From Schnuerera sp. xch1 (GTDB lineage: Bacteria > Bacillota > Clostridia > Tissierellales > Tepidimicrobiaceae): a stretch of 64,000 bases of DNA. Below, one piece after another: positions 1 to 8,534 of the stretch. Position 1 is the stretch's first letter; every line of letters starts with the position of its first letter. The stretch spans positions 1 to 64,000 of the forward strand of contig NZ_JAIOUP010000008.1 in NCBI RefSeq assembly GCF_019931165.1, read 5' to 3'. Below the pieces are notes generated by a model. That model worked only from the letters and a program-made list of their open reading frames with translations, was not told where the DNA came from and did not search any database. The position numbers were made by a program, and so were the translations under genes.

Positions 1-63
1 CTATATTTCATTTTATAGAAATTTATGAAATATAGTTGACAACTAGAATATAGAAAAAGAGGC

Positions 64-93
64 GTTTCATAACTTATTTATAAGTTATGAAAC
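64..93. terminator. Long AT-rich inverted repeat at window start
   Basis: Perfect 13-base arms (GTTTCATAACTTA at 64-76, its complement at 81-93) around a four-base loop. Flanking bases (ggc/gcccc) could extend the stem imperfectly. It may terminate a gene left of the window; the aggggctgtttca-type end also resembles ends of some insertion sequences. No gene is seen in bases 1-270. Confidence 0.45.
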
Positions 94-190
94 AGCCCCT
101 TATTTAATACCTAAAACTATTTTTAATTTCAATTCAGATAGTAAATAAATATCAAGCTATTCAAAACTTTAATGCTGTATAAGTAAGAGT

Positions 191-222
191 AATCACGGAA
201 TGGTGATTGTTTGTTTTATAAT
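191..222 (+). promoter_or_regulatory. Putative -10 box and operator before yedE
   Basis: TATAAT at 217-222 has no good -35. The place where a -35 would lie is covered by the inverted repeat AATCAC-N6-GTGATT (191-208), which could be an activator or repressor site. Inference from position only. Confidence 0.35.
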
Positions 223-270
223 AAACATAGTTAATAGTATTAAGAAACTTATAATAAAAGGGAGGTCAAA

Positions 271-1551
271 ATGGAAAAGGCAAAAATAAAAGTTAATAAA
301 ACAGAAATGATTATAGGATTTATAGGTGTTTTATTGGTGTTAATTTTAGGGAAAGCGCTGCTAAAAACAGATATGTTGTTTTTTAGGCTTTTAATTGGTG
401 TAGGACTTGGTTATGTGTTGACGAGAGCTTACACAGGATTTGCAGGCAGTGTTAATCGTGCATATAATACTGGTTCAACTAAATTAATGAGGACATTAAT
501 GTTTATGTTTTTTATTTCTACTTTAATAACAACTGCTTTCGTATTCAACAGTGACCCTAGCAATTATAATCTTTGGATAAATCCTATCAATTTAGGGTTA
601 ATTTTAGGAGCAACATTATTTGGATTTGGGATGTCCTTTTCTTCGTGCTGTGCAAGTGGAGTGCTTACTGATTTAATTACAGGTTTACCTAGGGCTTTTA
701 TTACTTTGATATTTTTCAGCTTAGGAGTATTTCTTGGATTCCCTGTTCAAAAAACTGCAAAATGGGTTACTAACTCTTGGTTTTCTACATCAGTTGGAGA
801 ACAAATGTCTGGAGGTGTGTTTCTACCAGATTTATTTAAGGGAGATGGTTTAGGAGGCTACCTAGGTGCACTTATATTAATTGCATTATTTTGTAGTTTA
901 GTAGTTTCTTTATCTTACCTTTATGAAAAATGCCGTAAAAACAACAGTACCTATATAGGCCACCCCATGGAAGAACAACAAAATTTAAATGAAACATTTG
1001 ATACTAAAGAATTTAATCTTTTCGGTGTTGAAACTTATAATCGTTTTTTTGTCAAACCATGGACTTTAAAACAGGGAGCCGTAGTTATTAGTTTAATATT
1101 TGCTCTCTTGATGGGGGTTACCGGTGCTGGTTGGGGTGCTTCTACTCCTTATGGTATGTGGTTTGGTAAATTGTTAATGATCTTTGGGGTTTCATCTGAA
1201 TCTCTTGCTTCATTTACCAACCAGACAGCTGAATTCTTTACTGTGCCATTTTTTGAACATGCAGTTTCGGTGCAAAATTTCGGTATCATAATTGGAACAG
1301 CTATTTACCTATTAACTGCTGGTAAATTTAGAGAAACTTTTATGTCAGAGATGCATATAACCAAAAAAGAAGTATTATTATTTGCTCTTGGTGGCATTAC
1401 TATGGGATTAGGAACTCGTTTAGCTAATGGTTGTAATGTAGGAGCATTATATACGCCTATTGCAAATTTCTCGTTATCCGGCTGGATATTCTTAATCTTT
1501 ATGGTAGTAGGGGGTATTGCAGGTAATACCTTTGCTAAAAAAGTAGGATAA
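271..1551 (+). CDS. yedE: YeeE/YedE family sulfur/selenium transporter, fused form
   Basis: Polytopic membrane protein of 426 residues with two homologous halves. Each half carries the family's conserved cysteine motif: FSSCCASG around residues 123-130 in the N half and ANGCNVG around 385-391 in the C half (Cys388). Family members carry thiosulfate or related sulfur species (TsuA-type), and related YedE proteins are linked to selenium metabolism; which substrate applies here cannot be told. The start is ATG with GGGAGG seven bases upstream. It is followed after 90 bases by a CoA-disulfide reductase/rhodanese fusion, which fits import of a thiol-reactive sulfur or selenium compound. The two convergent half-size genes at 4763-5966 encode the same architecture in split form. 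Confidence 0.85.
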   Translation: MEKAKIKVNKTEMIIGFIGVLLVLILGKALLKTDMLFFRLLIGVGLGYVLTRAYTGFAGSVNRAYNTGSTKLMRTLMFMFFISTLITTAFVFNSDPSNYNLWINPINLGLILGATLFGFGMSFSSCCASGVLTDLITGLPRAFITLIFFSLGVFLGFPVQKTAKWVTNSWFSTSVGEQMSGGVFLPDLFKGDGLGGYLGALILIALFCSLVVSLSYLYEKCRKNNSTYIGHPMEEQQNLNETFDTKEFNLFGVETYNRFFVKPWTLKQGAVVISLIFALLMGVTGAGWGASTPYGMWFGKLLMIFGVSSESLASFTNQTAEFFTVPFFEHAVSVQNFGIIIGTAIYLLTAGKFRETFMSEMHITKKEVLLFALGGITMGLGTRLANGCNVGALYTPIANFSLSGWIFLIFMVVGGIAGNTFAKKVG

Positions 1552-1641
1552 AAGATAAAAATTTAAGATGTAACATTGATGAAAGCTATTATAGTTTTGC
1601 AATAAAATATAAGATCAAAAACAAAGGGAGGAAAATTTATT

Positions 1642-3339
1642 ATGGATAAGAAGATTTTAGTCATAGGAGGAGTAGCAGGAGGAGCTTCTGTTGCTGCTAG
1701 AGCAAGGAGATTAGATGAATCTGCAGAGATTATCATGTTTGAGAAAGGACCTCATGTATCTTTTTCTAACTGTTCACTACCTTTCCACTTAAGTGGAATT
1801 GTAGAAGATTCTGATTCATTGGTTTTAATGGCCCCTGAGAAATTCAAATCACAGTATAATATAGAAGCTAGAGTTAATAGTGAAGTTACTAAAATCAATC
1901 GAAAGGAAAAGACTATCATAGTTAAAGACTTAACAACAGGAAAAGAATATGAGGAATCTTATGATAAATTAATTCTTTCTCCAGGAGCCAATCCAATTCG
2001 CCCTGGCAGTATTCCGGGAATAAATAATCCAAATGTATTTACTGTTCGAAATGTAGTAGATATAGAGAATTTTAGTAATTATATTAAAAATAATAAGGTA
2101 AAAAAAGTTGCTGTAATAGGTGGAGGCTTTATAGGAATCGAAGTAGCTGAAAATTTAAGATTAGCAGGCGTTGAAGTAACCTTAGTGGAAGCTTTAAATC
2201 AGGTAATGGCACCATTTGATTATGATATGGCTCAAATTCTTCATAAAGAATTAATAGATAAAGGAGTAAATCTGATTGTAAGCGATGGAGTACAAAAGCT
2301 AAATGAAGATTCGATAGAGTTACAATCAGGAAAGAAGGTTGATGCGGAAGCGGTAGTTATGGCAATAGGTGTTAGACCAGAAACTACATTAGCAAAGGAA
2401 GCTGGACTTGAAATAGGTGAGACAGGTGGTATAAAGGTAGACCATAACTATTTAACTAATGATAGAGATATATACGCAGTTGGAGATGCTATAGAGGTTT
2501 ACAATAGATTAACACATAAGAGATCAAGACTTGCACTTGCTGGACCTGCACAAAGACAAGCAAGAGCTGTAGCAGACCATATTAATAATGTTTGTCATAG
2601 AAACACAGGAGTAATAGGATCTTCAGTTGTTAAGGTATTTGATTTAAATGCTGCTTCCACAGGACTCAATGAGAAGGCAGCAAAGGCAGCTGATATAGAC
2701 TATGGTTTCGTGTATATAATACCAGGAGACAAGGTCGGATTAATGCCGGAAAGCAATCCATTGCATTTCAAATTAGTATACGAAGTTCCTACAGGAAAGA
2801 TATTAGGAGCTCAGGCAATAGGCAAAGGAAATGTAGATAAGAGAATAGACGTTATAGCTACATTAATCATGATGGATGGTACTTTGGAGGATTTGAAGGA
2901 ATTAGAATTATGTTACTCTCCAATGTTTGGAACAGCGAAGGATGTTGTAAATCATGCAGCATTAGTAGGATTGAATTTATTAAATGGATTTTTCAAACAG
3001 GTTCCTGTAACTAAGGTAAGAGAATTAGTAGAAGATGATGCATTTATTATAGATGTGAGAGAAAAGGCTGAATACGAAGAAGGCCACCTAATTAATTCTA
3101 TTAATATTCCATTAAGTGAATTGAGACAAAGAACTAATGAAATTCCTAAAGATGTACCTGTATATTTACACTGCCGTTCAAGTCAAAGAAGCTATAATGC
3201 AGTTATGGCTTTACAAAACATGGGATATGATAATCTATATAATATCTCTGGTTCATATTTAGGAATTTGCTGCTATGAATATTTTAATGATCAGGTAACT
3301 GGAAGAGATAAAATAGTAACTGCATATAATTTTAAGTAA
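1642..3339 (+). CDS. CoA-disulfide reductase with C-terminal rhodanese domain
   Basis: FAD- and NAD(P)H-dependent disulfide reductase of 565 residues. The N-terminal dinucleotide fold (GGVAGGASVAARARR, residues 9-23) is followed by SFSNCSLPF with redox Cys44, the position of the single active cysteine of CoA-disulfide reductases. A second GGGFIGIEVAE fold lies near residue 160 and a dimerisation domain follows. The C-terminal rhodanese domain has active loop CRSSQR with Cys511. Such CoADR-Rhd fusions reduce CoA disulfides, persulfides or polysulfides. The start ATG follows AAAGGGAGG. The stop codon touches the next gene's start, so the permease is probably translationally coupled. Placement beside YedE suggests it processes the imported sulfur or selenium species (inference). 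Confidence 0.85.
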   Translation: MDKKILVIGGVAGGASVAARARRLDESAEIIMFEKGPHVSFSNCSLPFHLSGIVEDSDSLVLMAPEKFKSQYNIEARVNSEVTKINRKEKTIIVKDLTTGKEYEESYDKLILSPGANPIRPGSIPGINNPNVFTVRNVVDIENFSNYIKNNKVKKVAVIGGGFIGIEVAENLRLAGVEVTLVEALNQVMAPFDYDMAQILHKELIDKGVNLIVSDGVQKLNEDSIELQSGKKVDAEAVVMAIGVRPETTLAKEAGLEIGETGGIKVDHNYLTNDRDIYAVGDAIEVYNRLTHKRSRLALAGPAQRQARAVADHINNVCHRNTGVIGSSVVKVFDLNAASTGLNEKAAKAADIDYGFVYIIPGDKVGLMPESNPLHFKLVYEVPTGKILGAQAIGKGNVDKRIDVIATLIMMDGTLEDLKELELCYSPMFGTAKDVVNHAALVGLNLLNGFFKQVPVTKVRELVEDDAFIIDVREKAEYEEGHLINSINIPLSELRQRTNEIPKDVPVYLHCRSSQRSYNAVMALQNMGYDNLYNISGSYLGICCYEYFNDQVTGRDKIVTAYNFK

Positions 3340-4716
3340 TTGGTTGATAATATGAATGGTAAATTAAATAGATTAGATATATTGAGTTTAGTACTAGGAT
3401 CAATCATAGGGTGGGGTTCCTTTACCCTGCCCGGTACTAAATTTCTCCATGAGTCTGGCGTAATAAATACAGCCATTGGATTAATAGTCGGAGGAATGGC
3501 AGTTACATTTATTCAAAAAGGCTATCATATTATGATGCAAGCACATGCAGAAGATGGTGGAGAGTTTTCATACACATATCAAAACATGGGTAAAATCCAC
3601 GGTTTTATAGTTGGATGGAGTTTAATATTATGTTATTTAAGCATAGTGCCATTGAATGCGACAGCTTTTGTTCTAGTAATTAAAAGGTTATTTGGTTCTA
3701 GTATAGAAATGCTATATCTATATGATATTGCAGATTATCCAGTATATTTGTCAGAGGTTTTAATTGCAAGCTTTATCATTATTTTATTTGCATATGTTAA
3801 TATTAAAGGAATTCGAGCAAGTTCTCGAGTTCAAAATGGCATGGTGTTACTTTTAGTCGTAAATGTAATAATACTGTTTATAGCAATGTTATTCATAACA
3901 GATAAAACGTTGTTCGTTGAGAACTATATATTGAATTATGATTTTAACATGGGTGAAATATCAAAAATAGTAGCAATCATTCCATTTCTTTTTGTCGGAT
4001 TTGATGTAATTCCACAAGTAGTAACAGAGCTAAATTTCAAACCAGAAAAAGCAACTAAAATGGCAGTAATATCTATATTTGCAGGGGTATTGGTTTATAA
4101 TATCCTTAATGTCATAACTTCGTTGATATATACACCTGGAGCAGCTTTGCAGCAGGAATGGGCCCTTGGCTCAGCTATTTTGAACAAAATCGGTTTATTT
4201 GGGTTTTTATTATTGATTATTGCTTTAGCAGCAGCTGTAACAGGAGGAATTAATGGCTTTATGCTAAGTAGTAGCAAATTAATTGGTGCATTATCAAATT
4301 ATGGACTATTCCCTTCAAAATATAAGGAACGAAATAAAGTAGGAGTATTTGAAAAAGGAATAAAATTTGTTGCTATTATAAGTTTAATTGCTCCATGGTT
4401 TGGACGAGAAGTAATTATATATATTGTAGATATGTCATCGCTATTAGCAGCATTAGCATATTTCTACGTATGTTATATTAGTTCTAAAATTGTAAAAAAT
4501 AGGAGAGAAAAGTATCTTTCATCAATAGGAAGTTTTATTAGCATTGCATTTATTGGTTTATTGGTTATACCCTGGTCTCCAGGTAGGTTGAGCATACCTT
4601 CTATACTCTTTGTGATCTTATGGATAGTTGCAGGATTTTTCTATTACAGAAAATACTGTATAAATGCAAGGCAATTGAATATGCATAGAAAAAATGAAAG
4701 AATCCAGGAAAAATAG
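3340..4716 (+). CDS. APC-superfamily amino acid permease
   Basis: About twelve hydrophobic segments; the N-terminal segment LSLVLGSIIGWGSFTLPG is the signature of the amino acid/polyamine/organocation superfamily (GSIIGWG loop, residues 16-22). Length 458 residues is usual. The TTG at 3340 directly abuts the previous stop codon; ATG at 3352 (four codons later) is the alternative and neither has a clear Shine-Dalgarno, so re-initiation after the reductase is likely. The substrate cannot be read from sequence. Co-transcription with YedE and CoADR-rhodanese makes a sulfur amino acid or derivative a reasonable guess. A terminator hairpin overlaps the last codons. Confidence 0.8.
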   Translation: MVDNMNGKLNRLDILSLVLGSIIGWGSFTLPGTKFLHESGVINTAIGLIVGGMAVTFIQKGYHIMMQAHAEDGGEFSYTYQNMGKIHGFIVGWSLILCYLSIVPLNATAFVLVIKRLFGSSIEMLYLYDIADYPVYLSEVLIASFIIILFAYVNIKGIRASSRVQNGMVLLLVVNVIILFIAMLFITDKTLFVENYILNYDFNMGEISKIVAIIPFLFVGFDVIPQVVTELNFKPEKATKMAVISIFAGVLVYNILNVITSLIYTPGAALQQEWALGSAILNKIGLFGFLLLIIALAAAVTGGINGFMLSSSKLIGALSNYGLFPSKYKERNKVGVFEKGIKFVAIISLIAPWFGREVIIYIVDMSSLLAALAYFYVCYISSKIVKNRREKYLSSIGSFISIAFIGLLVIPWSPGRLSIPSILFVILWIVAGFFYYRKYCINARQLNMHRKNERIQEK

Positions 4717-4742
4717 GATTAGTATTTTTTATTGGATTCTTT
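4697..4742. terminator. Bidirectional terminator between convergent genes
   Basis: Ten-base arms AAAGAATCCA (4697-4706) and TGGATTCTTT (4733-4742) flank a loop of 26 bases. A run of T follows on the plus strand. It starts inside the 3' end of the permease gene and separates it from the minus-strand YedE pair. Confidence 0.6.
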
Positions 4743-4762
4743 TCCATGTAGGAAATAAAATA

Positions 4763-5296
4763 TTATATTAAATATTTAACTATTATTTTACTACCAATAA
4801 TGGCACCCATAAAAACAAAAAGTGCAAATACCCAGCCAGATAGTGAAAGTGAAGCTATACCACTATATAGAGAACCAATATTACATCCTGAAGCTATTCT
4901 AGAACCATACCCCATCAATAACCCACCTACAGCAGCTAATATTAGTTGTTTTTTTGACTTTGTTTTCCGAAACTTAAATTGAGAAGCAATTAATGTGGAC
5001 AATAAGGCACCTATAATTATTCCTAAATTTCTGATGGATCTAGGGGCTTTTAAAAAACCTGATTCTAGGGATGATAAACTACCCTCTGAAACAAAATAAT
5101 ACCAGTTTGATACATCCCCTCCAAAAGCCTGGAATACCCATGCACCACAATTTGTTAATGCAGAAGTTATCATCCAAGGTTCTCCAGTCGCTGCAAGAGT
5201 TACAATTTGAAATAGCGATAACAGAACTGCCCCAGTAACATATGACCAAGAATTTTTAAACCATTTAATATAAAATTTGTTATTGTTTAAGTTCAA
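4763..5296 (-). CDS. YeeE/YedE family protein, C-terminal-half type
   Basis: Membrane protein of 177 residues matching the C-terminal half of the fused YedE at 271-1551. The conserved motif is GSRIASGCNIGSLY (residues 131-144, Cys138), followed by a glycine-rich last membrane segment. The start is TTG at 5296 with a strong AGGAGGTG just upstream. It follows the N-half gene after a 22-base gap, so the two should be co-transcribed and probably assemble as a two-subunit transporter for thiosulfate, sulfide or selenium species (family knowledge plus inference). The divergent LysR gene is the likely regulator. Confidence 0.82.
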   Translation of the reverse strand: MNLNNNKFYIKWFKNSWSYVTGAVLLSLFQIVTLAATGEPWMITSALTNCGAWVFQAFGGDVSNWYYFVSEGSLSSLESGFLKAPRSIRNLGIIIGALLSTLIASQFKFRKTKSKKQLILAAVGGLLMGYGSRIASGCNIGSLYSGIASLSLSGWVFALFVFMGAIIGSKIIVKYLI

Positions 5297-5318
5297 GTTT
5301 GCACCTCCTGTTTAGCGT

Positions 5319-5966
5319 TTAGTAATCTCCACTTTTCTTTGACTCCCATTTATCAGCAATAATAAAAAGAAAAGCGATAAATAATAATTGGATCGTCAAA
5401 GCACCAAGCCAACCAAAAATATCTGGAAGAAATATTGGATTAGCATGAGAAATAAATTTTTCATGCCACCATCCAAAGTCATGTGCTCCCCATAATGAAC
5501 CAATGATGAAGAAGATAAGAGCTACCATTTGCGTTTGAAAACCTTCTCCAGTTCTCATTAGGACACCTGAAGCGCAACCACCTGCTAAAACCATTCCAAT
5601 ACCAAAAAGAGTACCTCCTATTATAGTTGCAAAGCTTACAGGAGATATGGAATCTTGACCTGGAATTGTTTGGCCATTAATATATGCTCCATATTTAATT
5701 GAAGTAAAACCAACAGTTGTTATAGCAAGTGCTATAAGTACAGCTTTAGTTAACGATGTGCTTCCAATTAAATAAGGGTCTCTTATGGATGAAGCAAAAC
5801 AAAATCTTGATCTCTGCAGGATAAAACCAAAAACAATACCAGTAATCCAGAAAAAACTAAGTGTACTCGACATAGAATATAAAAATACACTAAAAGCTAT
5901 AATGAATATAAAAACGAATATACCAATAGGTATTTGATTTTTTATTTTATTTATATTATTACTCAT
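5319..5966 (-). CDS. YeeE/YedE family protein, N-terminal-half type
   Basis: Membrane protein of 215 residues. It has the RSRFCFASSIRD segment (residues 52-63) and LAGGCASGVLMRTGEG with Cys131, the N-half equivalent of the fused YedE. The start chosen is ATG at 5966, six bases after GAGGTG; an in-frame GTG at 5975 lies inside that Shine-Dalgarno and is rejected. It is the first gene of a two-gene minus-strand operon and is divergent from the LysR regulator across a 168-base AT-rich gap. Probably one half of a split sulfur/selenium transporter. Confidence 0.82.
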   Translation of the reverse strand: MSNNINKIKNQIPIGIFVFIFIIAFSVFLYSMSSTLSFFWITGIVFGFILQRSRFCFASSIRDPYLIGSTSLTKAVLIALAITTVGFTSIKYGAYINGQTIPGQDSISPVSFATIIGGTLFGIGMVLAGGCASGVLMRTGEGFQTQMVALIFFIIGSLWGAHDFGWWHEKFISHANPIFLPDIFGWLGALTIQLLFIAFLFIIADKWESKKSGDY

Positions 5967-6134
5967 AGAATACACCTCATTTAGTTATAGTTATCCATAT
6001 AAATATTATACCATATTTGCTTATTACTTTTTTATCTTGGGTATATATCATAGTACATTGCACATTACTATAATAATATAGTTAATTAATGATATAATAT
6101 AATAATACTTGTAGTATGAGGAGCTGAACAGTAT

Positions 6135-7031
6135 ATGCATATAGAATACCTAGATTATTTTTATAAAGTTGCTACAGCAGGAAGCATTTCAAAAGTAGCT
6201 AAAAATACTCATATATCTCAATCAGCATTAAGTCAACAGATTTCAAAATTAGAAGAAATATTAGGGTGTAAATTACTAGATAGAAGCAATAAGGGTGTCG
6301 AATTAACTGAAAAGGGTATGATTGTCCTAAAATATGCTGATAATATAGTAAGGACTTATGATACGATGATAGAACATTTACAATCAACTAATGAGAATAT
6401 GAAGAATATTAAAATTGAAGCTTGTTGGTCAATAGCAACTTATTCTTTACCATGTGTTATGTATATAATCAAAGATAAGTTTTCTAAATATAATTATGAA
6501 TTGAATCCAAATGAATCGGATATTATTGAAGAGAATGTAATGAATAATATATGTGACCTTGGAGTTATATATAGTAAGCCAAAAAACCAAGATCTATCAT
6601 ATTACAAAATTGGGATGGATAAAATAGTGTTAGTTTCTTCATCTAATTATGAGATACCAGATGAAATCGATTTTAAGGATTTAATAAAACATCCGTTTAT
6701 TTTGCTAAATGATAAGACTCATGTTATAGGGGCCATCACAAATAAAATGAAAGATATAGGACTTGAAATAAAGGATTTGGAAATATTATATAATAGTGAC
6801 TCGGTAGAATCAGTAAAATCATCAGTGGTAAATGAATTTGGCATAGCGTTTTTGCCTTATACATCTATAAAAAAAGAGTTATATAATGAACAATTAAAAC
6901 TAATAAATATTAAGAACTATTCAGTAGAATATGACATGTATCTAATATATAATAAAAATGCAAACAATAACAGAGCACTTAGTGAATTCATTAAATATTT
7001 TAAAAAAGTCGCTAAGAAAAGTCTATGTTAG
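6135..7031 (+). CDS. LysR-family transcriptional regulator
   Basis: 298 residues with a typical N-terminal winged helix-turn-helix (residues 1-60, including SISKVAKNTHISQSALSQQI) followed by a linker helix and a periplasmic-binding-protein-like effector domain. The start ATG lies downstream of GAGGAG. It is divergent from the split YedE operon and convergent with the tusA-like gene, overlapping it by four bases at the 3' ends. By LysR convention it probably controls the divergent transporter pair, with a sulfur or selenium compound as inducer (inference). Confidence 0.85.
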   Translation: MHIEYLDYFYKVATAGSISKVAKNTHISQSALSQQISKLEEILGCKLLDRSNKGVELTEKGMIVLKYADNIVRTYDTMIEHLQSTNENMKNIKIEACWSIATYSLPCVMYIIKDKFSKYNYELNPNESDIIEENVMNNICDLGVIYSKPKNQDLSYYKIGMDKIVLVSSSNYEIPDEIDFKDLIKHPFILLNDKTHVIGAITNKMKDIGLEIKDLEILYNSDSVESVKSSVVNEFGIAFLPYTSIKKELYNEQLKLINIKNYSVEYDMYLIYNKNANNNRALSEFIKYFKKVAKKSLC

Positions 7032-7240
7032 GGTTTGGTTATAAAAATTTCCCAAACACCGTTGATTACTTCTTCATGCGTTATCTTGTATTTTTTAAAA
7101 TTGTTTATAATAGCCTCTAATACGCAACTATGATCGGTTATAACCTTTATAGTATCAGCTGAACTTACTGATTTTAATGCTCTTCGAGTTTTTATAATTG
7201 GGATAGGACACATGTCCCCAAGACAATCTACTTTTTTCAT
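7028..7240 (-). CDS. TusA/SirA-like sulfur carrier protein
   Basis: Seventy-residue protein of the TusA/YedF family with the signature CLGDMCPIPI (residues 6-15); Cys11 of the CPxP motif carries the persulfide or selenide. ATG at 7240 is preceded by AAGGTGG at eight bases; an upstream in-frame GTG is part of that ribosome-binding site. Its stop overlaps the lysR stop by four bases. TusA proteins relay sulfur to tRNA thiolation or cofactor pathways, and TusA-like YedF proteins accompany YedE in selenium-using bacteria. The pairing with three YeeE/YedE genes supports a sulfur/selenium delivery role here. Confidence 0.85.
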   Translation of the reverse strand: MKKVDCLGDMCPIPIIKTRRALKSVSSADTIKVITDHSCVLEAIINNFKKYKITHEEVINGVWEIFITKP

Positions 7241-7280
7241 AAAGATAACCACCTTAATAAATTAAATAATTATATACACG

Positions 7281-7310
7281 ATTATATCATAAAAAATAGA
7301 TTTGAAACAA
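7281..7310 (-). promoter_or_regulatory. Promoter of the tusA-like gene
   Basis: On the minus strand TTGTTT (7305-7310) and TATAAT (7281-7286) are separated by 18 bases, pointing to the tusA-like gene. Confidence 0.5.
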
Positions 7311-7341
7311 AAATTAACAAGGGATTTCTATCCCTTGTTAA
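7305..7341 (-). terminator. Terminator of the hyd maturation operon
   Basis: Twelve-base arms TTAACAAGGGAT (7314-7325) and its complement (7330-7341) with a four-base loop, followed on the minus strand by a T-rich run. It overlaps the last codons of hydF. Confidence 0.75.
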
Positions 7342-8524
7342 TAAATATCTTTGCAGCTCTATCTAGTATACCGTTTAAATATGCTAATAGTATTCCATAA
7401 TTAGTTATAGGTGTATTTTGATCTTCGCATATTGTGATTCTACTTTCAATTTCCTTTCTATTAACCATACATCCTCCACAGTGTATAACGAGATCATAAT
7501 TACTTAAATTTTCACTAAAATTATATCCGGTTTTAAAGTAAAAATTAAAATTTTTTCCTGATTTTGTTTCAAGTAATTTTGGGATTTTAACTCTACCTAT
7601 ATCCTCATGGCTTGTATTGTGGGTACAGTTTTCGGCTATGAGTATATTTGAATTATTAGGTAGGCGTGAAATTACATTTAACCCCTCTATGAATTTATCT
7701 AGTTCTCCCTTTTGTCTTGCAAATAGGATGGAAAAAGAGGTTAAGTTTATATTATCTGGTACAATCTTATCAACCTTTTTAAATATTTGTGAATCAGTAA
7801 TTACTAGGTTAACATTACTAATATCTTTAAGTCCACTTTCAAGTTCTGTATCTCTCATCACATAACATTTAATCCCATGATCAAGACATTCCCTAATTAC
7901 CTGTACTTGAGGTAGGATGAGCCTGCCTTTTGGTGCTTCCTTGTCTATTGGTATCACAAGGACTACTTTACCATTATAGGGGACTAAATCCCCTATAAGA
8001 TGTGGATCTTCTTTAATATCTTTAATTTTATCGATAAGTTTATCTTTGAGCATGTCAATATTTATACCTTTTAAAGAAGAAACAAAGATAGCTTCATTAT
8101 ATTTTTCTTTAACTGTATTTATATATTCGTTACTTGCCTTGTCAATTTTATTTATAACAAGAATATATGGTATATTATATCTTTCAAAATTATTTTTCAT
8201 ATTAACTAGGGTTACATTATCAATATCATCTATATCCATTACATATAAAGCTATATTGGTTCTTCTCGTAGTTTCTAAACTTTTATTAATCCTCAAGCTA
8301 CCTAAACTACCTTCATCGTCAAGTCCTGCTGTATCAATGAAGAGTACAGGGCCAACAGGAATTAATTCCATAGATTTTTTTACAGGATCTGTAGTAGTGC
8401 CTTTAGTATCACTGACTATTGATACTTCTTGATCTGTAATAGCATTTAGTAGAGAGGATTTTCCTACATTTCTTTTCCCATATATAGTTATTATTGTTCT
8501 ATTTGAATTTGGAGTAGTGTTCAT
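7328..8524 (-). CDS. hydF: [FeFe]-hydrogenase maturation GTPase HydF
   Basis: 398 residues. The N-terminal GTPase domain has P-loop GKRNVGKSS (residues 16-24), the switch region GTTTDPV and DTAGLDD. The C-terminal cluster domain shows an AENC segment (Cys300) with nearby histidines and HCGGC (Cys349, Cys352), the three cysteines that bind the [4Fe-4S] cluster. HydF is the scaffold on which the HydE and HydG products assemble the 2Fe subcluster of the H-cluster before transfer to the hydrogenase. ATG at 8524 follows AAGGGTGAG. It is the last gene of the operon, ten bases after hydG. No hydrogenase structural gene lies in the window. Confidence 0.95.
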   Translation of the reverse strand: MNTTPNSNRTIITIYGKRNVGKSSLLNAITDQEVSIVSDTKGTTTDPVKKSMELIPVGPVLFIDTAGLDDEGSLGSLRINKSLETTRRTNIALYVMDIDDIDNVTLVNMKNNFERYNIPYILVINKIDKASNEYINTVKEKYNEAIFVSSLKGINIDMLKDKLIDKIKDIKEDPHLIGDLVPYNGKVVLVIPIDKEAPKGRLILPQVQVIRECLDHGIKCYVMRDTELESGLKDISNVNLVITDSQIFKKVDKIVPDNINLTSFSILFARQKGELDKFIEGLNVISRLPNNSNILIAENCTHNTSHEDIGRVKIPKLLETKSGKNFNFYFKTGYNFSENLSNYDLVIHCGGCMVNRKEIESRITICEDQNTPITNYGILLAYLNGILDRAAKIFINKG

Positions 8525-8534
8525 AATCTCACCC

